Notes: generated by a model not told the origin, from the letters alone. Positions 1 to 5,488 are shown, counted from the first letter of the stretch. The stretch: DNA of 5,488 bases from Chitinophagales bacterium (GCA_025355935.1 JANXYS010000427.1:1-5488); one strand, 5' to 3'. Program-made: numbers and translations.

Positions 1-983
1 ATCATTTTGATGCTGATGGCTGCTCCGCCGCCTGGAGCAAGCTTTATTTTTAGAATAGTTTCTGCAGATACCCTCTTGGTTTCGATTTTATAAGCTTCCG
101 GATTTTGTTGCCAATCGGCATCTGCGCCGTCTTCATAGATTGTCGCGACATATCTTTTGCCTTTGTCAAGAAAAGAAAGATTCACTATCGCATTTCGGCT
201 ATGCTCGTCCGTTATAGCGCCGATAAACCATGAGGAACCGCCCTTTTCTTTCCGGGCGATTGTGATAAAGTCACCAGGTTCTGCTTCAAGGATCTTCGTA
301 TCGTCCCAGTCGACAGGAACTTCTTTTATAAACCGAAAAGCATCAGGCTTTGCTTTATAGTTTTCTGGAAGGTCCGCTACCATTTGCACTGGGCTATATA
401 TAGTTACATACAAAGCCAATTGCTTTGCAAGGGTTGTATGAACATGCTTCGAGGAATCGGAGGCGTAATTGCGTAGTTTGAATATGCCGGGTGTGTAATC
501 CATAGGCCCACCCATTAAACGCGTAAATGGAAGAATGGTCTCATGCTCAGGTGCATTGCCCGTGCTAAAGGCATTATATTCATTCCCACGCCCGGCTTCG
601 TTAGCCATCCAGTTAGGCCATGTTCTTTGCAAGCCGGTAGGACGTGAGGGTTCATGCATATCCACCATTACTTTATACGATGCTGCTTTTGCGGCCACCC
701 TCTCGTAATGATTCATCATCCACTGGCCGTCATGGTATTCTCCCCGGGGAATAATTTTTCCAACATAACCTGTTTTAACAGCTTTATAACCATTGTTATT
801 CATGAACCTGAATGCTGTGTCCATCCAGCGTTCGTAATTAGTTGCAGAACCTGAGGTTTCATTATGCATGATAATCTGAATGCCTTTCGACGCTGCATAG
901 GCGTGTAAACCCTTGACGTCAAAATCAGGATATGGAGTAACGAAGTCAAAGACATTCTCTTTCCAATTTCCGAACCAGTCTTC
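1..983 (-). CDS. C-terminal catalytic fragment of GH97, in the same frame after the TAG, partial
   Basis: These are codons 374-700 of the interrupted gene, all open. Numbered on the whole gene, Glu415 lies in the HNETSG motif, Glu484 in HEPSRPTG, and Glu502 and Glu508 in NEAGRGNEY. The spacings (69, 18 and 6 residues) equal those between SusB Glu439, Glu508, Glu526 and Glu532 as I recall that numbering, with the general acid at 508, the base at 439/532 and calcium ligands among them. Having Glu in the HNET motif suggests the inverting alpha-glucosidase subgroup; retaining alpha-galactosidase members use an Asp nucleophile instead. The C-terminal beta-domain runs from about residue 600 to the window edge. 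The first ATG after the TAG is at 869-867 (the Met of MHNET), so a gene caller may place a start there. That product would lack a signal peptide and half the barrel, so independent function is very unlikely. Confidence 0.7.
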
Positions 984-986
984 CTA
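984..986 (-). other. Premature amber stop in GH97 (TGG to TAG at codon 373)
   Basis: The plus strand reads CTA at 984-986, which is TAG on the gene strand. It sits between Gly372 and Glu374-Asp-Trp-Phe. GH97 proteins carry Trp here. A plus-strand C at position 985 would restore TGG. All four complete intact genes in the window end in TAA, so TAG is not used as a genuine terminator anywhere else visible. Confidence 0.9.
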
Positions 987-2102
987 GCCAGTATTCCAGC
1001 CTTCGACCAGCACCCCCGGGATATTGTTTTCGGCAGCAAAATCGATATACTTTTTTACGTTAGTGGTATTTGCTGAATGCTTGCCGTTGGGAATTAATGA
1101 ACCATTTGCCATTGTACTATCTGGATAGTTAGAATAATTCCAACCACCTTTGCCAGTCTGCATTTCCCACCACACGCCCACAAATTTCATAGGATGAATC
1201 CACGATACGTCCGTAATGCGGGACGGCTCGTTTAGATTTAAGATCATTTTTGAAGTAAGGATATCTGTTGCTTTATCACTCACTATGATGGTTCTCCATG
1301 GGGTGTTAAAAGGTGCGTGAAGATAGGCTTTATCGCCTGTAGGGGCGGGAACCAGGCTGCTATGCAGAGAAAATGTAGAAGATTCAATATGCAGTTGCAT
1401 GGCAGGGTAATTTACTTGTGCTGCTTCATGGATGTTAAGATATAAACCGTCGCCTGTTTTCATCATTAGCGGCGTCTGAACACTGGTAGAATCGGTAACA
1501 GTTCGTACAGCAATTGCGGTACTACTTTTTACGATTGCAGTGTTATTAATTTTGCTTAACTGATCGGTACTATACTCGTATTCGTTAGTATCGTAATCCC
1601 CAGGTATCCAGAAAGCTTTATGATCTCCCGTGAGATTGAAATATGTTTTCTCGTCACTCACTACAAAGTATTTCAAGGACGGTTGTGAAGGAAATTCATA
1701 GCGAAAACCAACGCCGTCGGCAAAAACCCTAAAAACAATGTTAAGTAAACGATTGGGAGATTTGATTTGCCTGAGGGCAACCCTGAGCTCGCGGTAATTA
1801 TTACTAATTTCCTTTACTTCGCCCCAAACTGGCCTCCAGCTTTCGCTCACCGACGATGTGTCGGCACGAAGCAATTCAAAACCTCTATAGAATTTCGGGT
1901 CATCTTTCAAAATAAAGCCCATCGGCGATGGCTTAACAACTGGCTTGCTTTTGTAGAACACACTATATCCGGGTGTCCCATCACTGCCAAGGCTAAACTG
2001 CAGTTTTATATTTTGATTGTTGAGTTCCAGGGCTCGGTTCGACTGTGCAAAAGACGGAACAGCACCGAGAATTAGTGAGCAGAGGTAGAAGAAACATTTC
2101 AT
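984..2102 (-). CDS. N-terminal fragment of GH97 (signal peptide, beta-sandwich, start of barrel), 372 aa
   Basis: This is the part translated before the TAG. Residues 1-19 form a Sec signal peptide: a Lys after Met, a hydrophobic core, and a Ser-Phe-Ala cleavage site before Gln20, so the product would be periplasmic. Residues about 25-290 match the GH97 N-terminal beta-sandwich, including the FADGVGFRYEFP segment (127-138). The barrel begins near 300 with the VGVWWEMQ (308-315) and VLVEGWNTG (364-372) motifs. Glu174, in the NEYEY segment, is a plausible match for the SusB calcium ligand Glu194, but this is inference from spacing. The ATG at 2102-2100 is chosen because it begins the signal peptide directly. 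There is no Shine-Dalgarno sequence, as is normal in this phylum. Translated alone, the fragment lacks all the catalytic glutamates of the second half and should be inactive and probably unstable. If the TAG is an error, this entry merges with the next one. Confidence 0.75.
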   Translation of the reverse strand: MKCFFYLCSLILGAVPSFAQSNRALELNNQNIKLQFSLGSDGTPGYSVFYKSKPVVKPSPMGFILKDDPKFYRGFELLRADTSSVSESWRPVWGEVKEISNNYRELRVALRQIKSPNRLLNIVFRVFADGVGFRYEFPSQPSLKYFVVSDEKTYFNLTGDHKAFWIPGDYDTNEYEYSTDQLSKINNTAIVKSSTAIAVRTVTDSTSVQTPLMMKTGDGLYLNIHEAAQVNYPAMQLHIESSTFSLHSSLVPAPTGDKAYLHAPFNTPWRTIIVSDKATDILTSKMILNLNEPSRITDVSWIHPMKFVGVWWEMQTGKGGWNYSNYPDSTMANGSLIPNGKHSANTTNVKKYIDFAAENNIPGVLVEGWNTG

Positions 2103-2132
2103 TGGAGATCAGTATTTAAGTGGGTAAATTTG
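2102..2132 (+). promoter_or_regulatory. Bacteroidota-type promoter for the GNAT gene
   Basis: TTG at 2102-2104 and TAAATTTG at 2125-2132 are separated by exactly 20 bases, matching the Bacteroidota consensus TTG-N19-21-TAnnTTTG. Transcription would start near 2139, leaving an 80-base leader before the ATG at 2222. The -33 element overlaps the first base of the divergent GH97 coding region. Confidence 0.6.
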
Positions 2133-2180
2133 TGTCTTAGGATAAATAAGATACTCGAATGAAATTGAGAGTATAAGAAA

Positions 2181-2188
2181 CAAATATA
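2181..2188 (-). promoter_or_regulatory. Candidate -7 box (TATATTTG) for the GH97 gene
   Basis: On the minus strand this reads TATATTTG, a perfect TAnnTTTG. It would give a leader of roughly 70 bases before the GH97 ATG. No good TTG lies 19-21 bases upstream, so the promoter is incomplete by consensus and may need an activator. It could also be chance in an A/T-rich stretch. Confidence 0.35.
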
Positions 2189-2205
2189 TTTAAAGCATTT
2201 TAAAT
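2188..2205. repeat. Perfect inverted repeat in the GH97/GNAT intergenic region
   Basis: ATTTAAA (2188-2194) and TTTAAAT (2199-2205) are exact reverse complements around a 4-base GCAT spacer. The repeat lies immediately upstream of the candidate GH97 -7 box and 17 bases before the GNAT ATG, a position suited to an operator. The arms are A/T only, so chance is a real alternative. Confidence 0.35.
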
Positions 2206-2221
2206 CATGCGATTTTGAAAC

Positions 2222-2752
2222 ATGGATAATTCACAGCCTTCTAAAACTTCAGCCATTCTAAACGATATGGCGGTGCAGGAAATAAAACCGGCAGACAATG
2301 TTGAACTCGCACTTATCATAAGGGAGGTACTCACAGAATTCGGTGCAAACAAACCCGGCACTGTTTATTTCGATGCAACTACTGACGCTCTATATGAACT
2401 TTTTCGGCGTGATACGGCGGTTTATTTTGTTGCAAGAATGAATGGAAATATAGTAGGTGGAGCAGGTATTTTTCCTACAACCGGACTCCCATCTGGTACC
2501 TGTGAACTTGTTAAAATGTATCTCTTGCCAGCGGCCCGCGGAACCGGCCTTGCTCAAAAACTTATCCAGAAATGTCTCGACACCGCAGCTGCAATTGGCT
2601 TTACCCATGTGTATCTGGAAACAATGCCCGAACTCGGCAGGGCTGTAAAAGTCTACGAGCGATTTGGCTTTAAATACCTCGATGGTTCCCTCGGTAGTAG
2701 CGGGCACTTCGGCTGTAACATCTGGATGCTAAAACAACTTACACAGGCGTAA
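2222..2752 (+). CDS. GNAT family N-acetyltransferase
   Basis: This 176-residue protein is a cytoplasmic GNAT-fold enzyme that would transfer an acetyl group from acetyl-CoA to an amine; the substrate cannot be read from the sequence. The domain begins around residue 18 (VQEIKPADN). The beta4 strand CELVKMYLLP (94-103) leads into the acetyl-CoA pyrophosphate-binding loop ARGTGLA (105-111), which fits R-x-x-G-x-G/A. YERFGF (145-150) is the usual C-terminal motif with its Tyr, and the protein ends in a strand containing NIWML. Its length is normal for a single-domain GNAT. Two starts are possible: the ATG at 2222, or the ATG at 2267 (Met16), just before the conserved domain. Neither has a Shine-Dalgarno sequence. 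I give the longer form, but residues 1-15 look unstructured and may not be translated. The gene is monocistronic, with a promoter at 2102-2132, and converges tail to tail with the PPC gene, with one base between the two stop codons. Confidence 0.88.
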   Translation: MDNSQPSKTSAILNDMAVQEIKPADNVELALIIREVLTEFGANKPGTVYFDATTDALYELFRRDTAVYFVARMNGNIVGGAGIFPTTGLPSGTCELVKMYLLPAARGTGLAQKLIQKCLDTAAAIGFTHVYLETMPELGRAVKVYERFGFKYLDGSLGSSGHFGCNIWMLKQLTQA

Positions 2753-2753
2753 A

Positions 2754-3170
2754 TTAATCGACTTTTATGATGTGTACCTGCAATTCATCCCAGGGAGTAG
2801 TGCCGTCTTTCTCCCGGGTAAAGTTATATGCATCAGAGTACCCTATGATAATTTCGGCGGTTGTATAAATTATGCACCCTGTAAGCAAGTGGCCGCCGAC
2901 AGTTTTCCCGGTACTGTCACTAAAACTAATGTGAATATGTGAACCGTTTCTTGAAATTGTACCCGATAAACTCACTATTTCGAAATATCCCTCACCCCCG
3001 GTTTCTCCAGACTGATTTGCCAGGCGAATATTGTAGTGGGTTAAACTACCAACACAAGAGGCGATCCACCCTGCTCCGACCTGATTGAGGTTTGCGACTT
3101 TCTGAATCTGCTCCCGCAAATCTTCCCCGGGTTTCAACCTAAAGGCAATAATTTTCGTAGATGATGTCAT
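2754..3170 (-). CDS. PPC (DUF296) domain protein, stand-alone
   Basis: The 138 residues form one PPC domain (plants and prokaryotes conserved, DUF296). In plants it is fused to AT-hook DNA-binding motifs; in bacteria it usually occurs alone, as here, and known structures are trimers. The opening FRLKPGEDL (10-18), the central SHIHISFSD (77-85) and GGHLLTGCIIYTTAE (92-106), and the closing PWDEL (126-130) are the family's signature. His78, His80 and His94 are the residues expected to bind a metal at the trimer interface. There is no AT-hook, signal peptide or membrane segment, so it should be cytoplasmic. Calling it a DNA-binding protein, as databases often do, is not supported by anything in this sequence. 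The ATG at 3170 directly precedes the conserved start of the domain. The gene is divergent from the SirB1-like gene across a 216-base gap and convergent with the GNAT gene. Confidence 0.88.
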   Translation of the reverse strand: MTSSTKIIAFRLKPGEDLREQIQKVANLNQVGAGWIASCVGSLTHYNIRLANQSGETGGEGYFEIVSLSGTISRNGSHIHISFSDSTGKTVGGHLLTGCIIYTTAEIIIGYSDAYNFTREKDGTTPWDELQVHIIKVD

Positions 3171-3199
3171 AGTCTTTGCATGATTATTAACGCTGCATG

Positions 3200-3237
3200 A
3201 TTCGAAAAGATAATAACAGAAAATGTTCTATTCGAAA
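3200..3237. repeat. Two ATTCGAAA copies 30 bases apart, each with a TTCGAA palindrome
   Basis: ATTCGAAA occurs at 3200-3207 and again at 3230-3237, so the TTCGAA palindromes are centred 30 bases apart, close to three helical turns. Between them AACA (3215-3218) and TGTT (3224-3227) form a short inverted repeat. The arrangement looks like a paired operator in the PPC/SirB1 divergent region, but no regulator is identified. Confidence 0.45.
3205..3236 (-). promoter_or_regulatory. Weak candidate promoter for the PPC gene
   Basis: The minus strand reads TTC (3236-3234), 21 bases, then TATCTTTT (3212-3205). Each box differs from the TTG / TAnnTTTG consensus by one base. The position, about 35 bases before the PPC ATG, is reasonable, and both boxes overlap the twin TTCGAA palindromes. 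Confidence 0.3.
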
Positions 3238-3247
3238 GTGATTTATT

Positions 3248-3278
3248 TTCTGCACCCTGAACAACGAAATTATCTTTG
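3248..3278 (+). promoter_or_regulatory. Bacteroidota-type promoter for the SirB1-like/DUF952 operon
   Basis: TATCTTTG at 3271-3278, followed by CA, is a full match to the -7 box. A one-mismatch -33 box (TTC, 3248-3250) lies 20 bases upstream. Transcription would start near 3285, giving a leader of about 100 bases before the TTG start at 3387. Confidence 0.55.
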
Positions 3279-3386
3279 CAAAAAAGTGAACACACTATGT
3301 GAAATAAAAAGTTTTGTACATGGTGTGGAAAGTTTTAACGCATCATTAGTCATCGCTTCCCGAAATTGGATGTCTAAACCCTACAC

Positions 3387-4253
3387 TTGAAAGAAAATAA
3401 AGAGATATCAGCACTATTACATCTTATCGATGACCCTGATGAGGAAGTGTATAATACAGTAAGCGAGCGCATCGTTTCGTTTGGTAAAGGTATTATTCCT
3501 AACCTCGAAAATCTTTGGGAACACATAAGCAACGAGGATACACAGGAGCGAATCGAAATGCTTATCCACCGGCTGCATCTTCGCGATCTCACAGCAGAGT
3601 TCATCAAGTGGAGAGATGGAAGTGCTGGCCTACTTGAAGGAGCGCTTATAGTTTCAAAATATCAGTATCCCGACCTTCAGCCCCAGGTTGTTTTTAGAGA
3701 GATTGAAAAGATACGGCGGAATACATGGTTGGAATTGAATAATTATCTTACACCTATCGAACAGGTGAATGTAATGAACAGTATTTTTTACAATTATTAT
3801 AAGCAGAAAGGAATAGAAATAAGCTATGAGAATCCCGATCCCTTTTTAATTAGTAAAGCCCTTGAAACAAAGAAAGGAAATGCAATTTCGAATGGCATCC
3901 TTTATCTTATTCTTTGTGAGCAGCTTGATCTGCCAGTAAAGGCAATCAACATTCCCAGGCAGTTTATACTTGGTTATTTTGATCCACAGTACGAAGCGCT
4001 GAATCCAACGGGCCATTCTTCCGAAAAGATTAAATTTTATATAGATGCGCTTACAGGACAAATGTATTCTCATAAGGACATTGAAAATTATTTTAAACGA
4101 ATGAATGTTCCACCGGTAACGTCCTATTTTCGCCCACTGGGTAACCGGCGAATCATCCAGTTTCTCCTGGAAGAGCTTAGCAAATGCTTTGATACTGATC
4201 GGGACGCTTACAAAAAAGATGAATTGCTGTCACTTGCAAATCTATTGGATTAA
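3387..4253 (+). CDS. SirB1/transglutaminase-like family protein (TTG start)
   Basis: This cytoplasmic 288-residue protein resembles the SirB1 / Transglut_core2 family, common in Bacteroidota and of unknown biochemical role. Residues 1-70 are helical, HEAT-like (LIDDPDEEVYNTVSERIVSFG), followed by the core: LNNYLTP (117-123), FYNYYKQKGI (134-143), the ISKALETKKGNAISNGILYLIL region (155-176) and INIPRQFILGYFD (187-199). The Cys and His of true transglutaminases are not at the expected places: the GNAIS loop has no Cys, and PRQF has Gln where an active member would have His. As I recall, E. coli SirB1 also lacks them, so a non-catalytic role is likely. TTG at 3387 is chosen because an in-frame TAA lies at 3375-3377, the conserved N-terminus starts within the first few codons, and the first in-frame ATG is Met58, inside the domain. 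The gene heads an operon with the DUF952 gene, sharing TAATG. Confidence 0.82.
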   Translation: MKENKEISALLHLIDDPDEEVYNTVSERIVSFGKGIIPNLENLWEHISNEDTQERIEMLIHRLHLRDLTAEFIKWRDGSAGLLEGALIVSKYQYPDLQPQVVFREIEKIRRNTWLELNNYLTPIEQVNVMNSIFYNYYKQKGIEISYENPDPFLISKALETKKGNAISNGILYLILCEQLDLPVKAINIPRQFILGYFDPQYEALNPTGHSSEKIKFYIDALTGQMYSHKDIENYFKRMNVPPVTSYFRPLGNRRIIQFLLEELSKCFDTDRDAYKKDELLSLANLLD

Positions 4254-4543
4254 TGATTTACCATGTAACTAAGAATAAGGATTGGGCTATTGCAAAAGCT
4301 AGCGGTTCTTATCGTTCGTACTCGCTCGATACTGAAGGTTTTATACACTGTAGTACCAGTGCGCAGGTAGCAGCTGTTCTTAAATATTACAAAGACCAGA
4401 AGGATTTACTCTTGCTACACATTGATGAAAACTTACTGACCGCTCCCCTTGAATATGAGAGATCTCCTTCTTTGAACGAGAAGTTCCCCCACGTCGTTGG
4501 TGAGATAAATCTAGATGCGGTCATCGCCACCGAGGAATTATAA
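4253..4543 (+). CDS. DUF952 family protein
   Basis: The 96-residue protein matches DUF952 over its whole length: IYHVTKNKDW at the start, the signature GFIHCST (29-35), a Gln-Val helix (38-39), LLLLHIDENLL (52-62), LEYE (66-69) and FPHVVGEI (78-85). The family is small, cytoplasmic and widespread, and no biochemical activity is established to my knowledge. The conserved His32, Cys33 and His80 suggest an active or binding site; this is inference. The ATG overlaps the TAA of the SirB1-like gene by one base (TAATG), so its translation is probably coupled to the upstream gene and no separate promoter is needed. The length is normal for the family and there is no sign of damage. Confidence 0.87.
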   Translation: MIYHVTKNKDWAIAKASGSYRSYSLDTEGFIHCSTSAQVAAVLKYYKDQKDLLLLHIDENLLTAPLEYERSPSLNEKFPHVVGEINLDAVIATEEL

Positions 4544-4564
4544 ATAGAATGGAATTTTATAATT
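4536..4564 (+). terminator. Weak A/T-only hairpin at the end of the DUF952 gene
   Basis: AATTATAAA (4536-4544) pairs perfectly with TTTATAATT (4556-4564) around an 11-base loop, and the DUF952 TAA lies inside the first arm. There are no G-C pairs and no T-run follows, so it is a poor intrinsic terminator. It may be chance, or an RNA element between the operon and the next gene. Confidence 0.2.
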
Positions 4565-4609
4565 TAGAGATAACTTAATTTGCGGACATTTACTGTTCAA
4601 TTATTTCTA

Positions 4610-5488
4610 ATGCGAATTCTACATCCACTTATCAACTTTGTTTTCATTGCAGGTCTTTCCGCATTACCATTTTCCTGCACCCAAACCAACAAAAAAAAGC
4701 AGGTTGAGGAGACTAATAAGGATAGTAATTCTTTGTCCGCCAAGTATCACATAAGTAAACTTTCTGTGCCACCCGGCTTTAAGATCGAAGTTTATGCAGA
4801 GGTGCCAAATGCAAGAAGTATGTCTTTATCACCGTCCGGAATTTTATATGTCGGTAATCGAAGTGAGGAAAATGTTTATGCAGTAGTAGATGAAAATAAG
4901 GATGGCCATGCTGACAAGATTTATAAAGTTGCGTCAGGTTTAAATACTCCTAACGGTGTGGCGTTCAAAGACGGCAATCTTTACATCGCAACTATCTCAC
5001 AAATATTACGGCTCGATAATATTGAAGCCAATCTCAGCACTCCTCCCAAGCCAGTGATCGTGTATGATAGATTTCCCACAGATCAGCATCATGGCTGGAA
5101 ATTCATTGCTTTCGGTCCTGATGGAAAGTTGTATGTGCCGGTTGGTGCGCCTTGTAATATCTGTAAAAGCGAAAGGCCAGTTTATGCTTCCATCACACGA
5201 ATGAATGCGGATGGAACAGGCATGGAAATTTTTGCCAACGGAATCAGGAATAGCGTAGGTTTTGACTGGCGACCAGAAACCGGCAAACTTTGGTTTACCG
5301 AAAACGGTAGGGATAATCTAGGAGATGAGGTTCCGGCCGATGAACTGAATACGGCGCCTGAAGCAGGTATGCATTTTGGGTTCCCTTATTGTCACCAGGG
5401 AAATATTCCCGATCCTGAATTTGGAAAAGGAAAAGATTGCAGCAATTTTACACCTCCCGTTCAGTTACTGGATCCACATGCTGCAGCA
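4610..5488 (+). CDS. PQQ-dependent glucose/sorbosone dehydrogenase family lipoprotein, 3' end outside window
   Basis: The 293 visible residues start a six-bladed beta-propeller of the glucose/sorbosone dehydrogenase type, closest in wording to proteins annotated L-sorbosone dehydrogenase. Family members oxidise sugars or aldehydes in the periplasm with PQQ as cofactor. Residues 1-22 are a signal sequence ending PFS before Cys23, a loose lipobox of the Bacteroidota kind, followed by a Lys/Asn/Glu-rich linker to about 45. The propeller starts at LSVPPGFKIEVYAE (51-64). Landmarks are NTPNGVAF (112-119), HHGWKF (160-165) with the His pair expected near PQQ, GIRNSVGFDW (211-220) with the Arg-Asn pair, and FTENGRDNLGDE (229-240). 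A CxxC (Cys182, Cys185) plus Cys261 and Cys277 could form disulfides. The frame is open to the last base; family length suggests 100 or more residues are missing. The ATG at 4610 begins the signal peptide directly; it is 66 bases after the DUF952 stop, with no strong promoter match between. Actual PQQ use and substrate are inferred from family only. Confidence 0.85.
   Translation, partial: MRILHPLINFVFIAGLSALPFSCTQTNKKKQVEETNKDSNSLSAKYHISKLSVPPGFKIEVYAEVPNARSMSLSPSGILYVGNRSEENVYAVVDENKDGHADKIYKVASGLNTPNGVAFKDGNLYIATISQILRLDNIEANLSTPPKPVIVYDRFPTDQHHGWKFIAFGPDGKLYVPVGAPCNICKSERPVYASITRMNADGTGMEIFANGIRNSVGFDWRPETGKLWFTENGRDNLGDEVPADELNTAPEAGMHFGFPYCHQGNIPDPEFGKGKDCSNFTPPVQLLDPHAAA

Larger units (their letters stand above)
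1..2102 (-). pseudogene. GH97 alpha-glucosidase-like gene interrupted by an in-frame TAG; 3' end outside window
   Basis: Read through the TAG at codon 373, this is one continuous 700-codon frame covering nearly a whole glycoside hydrolase family 97 enzyme: signal peptide, N-terminal beta-sandwich, (beta/alpha)8 catalytic barrel and C-terminal beta-domain. GH97 enzymes (SusB of Bacteroides thetaiotaomicron is the model) are calcium-dependent exo-acting alpha-glucosidases or alpha-galactosidases of the periplasm. The stop falls in the family motif EGWNxGWEDW, where it replaces the second Trp of the G-W-E-D-W part. A single G-to-A change turns TGG into TAG. The frame is otherwise intact and every catalytic motif is present, so this is a fresh nonsense mutation, a sequencing or assembly error, or a read-through site, not an old relic. 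The reading frame leaves the window at codon 700, probably only a few codons before the true stop, because GH97 proteins are usually about 640-740 residues long. No susC/susD-like genes are visible beside it. Confidence 0.88.

Noticed and set aside
800..1039. 79-codon open frame on the minus strand spanning the GH97 interruption
   Set aside because: It is in a different frame from the GH97 gene, and its translation resembles nothing. The conserved motifs on both sides of the TAG lie in the gene's own frame, so this is neither a frameshift continuation nor a separate gene.
1767..2075. 102-codon plus-strand open frame opposite the GH97 N-terminus
   Set aside because: It is antisense to well-conserved coding sequence, and its translation shows no domain-like pattern.
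2390..2707. 105-codon minus-strand open frame opposite the GNAT gene
   Set aside because: It is a shadow of the acetyltransferase, whose own frame holds all the recognisable motifs.
3374..3607. Minus-strand open frame across the 5' end of the SirB1-like gene
   Set aside because: Its translation is rich in Ser/Arg, typical of an antisense shadow, and it would overlap the clear coding frame on the other strand.
3387..4543. Toxin-antitoxin reading of the two overlapping small genes
   Set aside because: Overlap and small size are suggestive, but the first protein is 288 residues and SirB1-like and the second is a full DUF952. Neither belongs to a known toxin or antitoxin family.
4555..4582. Promoter for the sorbosone-dehydrogenase-like gene
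   Set aside because: TTAATTTG at 4575-4582 is one base off the -7 box, but no TTG lies at the right distance upstream. The match is too weak in such A/T-rich DNA to list as a feature.
1..5488. Polysaccharide utilisation locus
   Set aside because: GH97 genes often sit beside susC/susD, but no TonB-dependent receptor, SusD-like protein or sugar regulator is encoded here, and the other sugar-related gene is on the opposite strand behind three unrelated units.
1..5488. CRISPR arrays, tRNA or rRNA genes, insertion sequences, attachment sites
   Set aside because: I saw no regularly spaced repeats, no cloverleaf-like or rRNA sequence, no transposase or integrase frame and no terminal repeats.

Overview
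This 5.5-kb window looks like an ordinary chromosomal stretch from a member of the Bacteroidota, probably a Chitinophagaceae- or Sphingobacteriaceae-type bacterium. Three things point there. The left gene is a glycoside hydrolase of family GH97, a family typical of this phylum. No start codon has a clear Shine-Dalgarno sequence. Two intergenic regions carry a good match to the Bacteroidota sigma-factor promoter (TTG near -33, TAnnTTTG near -7). The phylum call is fairly secure; anything finer is a guess.

Layout. (1) 1-2102, minus strand: an exported GH97 alpha-glucosidase-like gene whose 3' end lies just off the left edge. It is broken by an in-frame TAG at 984-986 where the family has Trp. 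The 327 codons after the TAG stay open in the same frame and keep the catalytic-domain motifs, so the lesion is one base, not decay. (2) 2222-2752, plus: a GNAT N-acetyltransferase, divergent from the GH97 gene. Its promoter -33 element touches the GH97 start codon. (3) 2754-3170, minus: a stand-alone PPC/DUF296 protein. Its stop codon lies one base from that of the acetyltransferase. (4) 3387-4253, plus: a SirB1/transglutaminase-like protein that appears to start at TTG. (5) 4253-4543, plus: a DUF952 protein overlapping gene 4 by one base (TAATG), so the two are very likely co-transcribed and translationally coupled. (6) 4610 to the right edge, plus: the first 293 residues of a probable lipoprotein of the PQQ-dependent glucose/sorbosone dehydrogenase family.

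How the genes work together. Only genes 4 and 5 form a convincing operon. The GH97 enzyme and the sorbosone-dehydrogenase-like lipoprotein are both envelope proteins linked to sugars, but they lie on opposite strands with three unrelated transcription units between them, so a shared pathway is not supported. No susC/susD pair, mobile element, CRISPR array, tRNA or rRNA is visible. The most informative observation is the single-codon interruption of GH97. The next most useful are the TTG start with an overlapping mini-ORF, and the twin TTCGAA palindromes in the PPC promoter region. I see no sign of a new multi-gene system.
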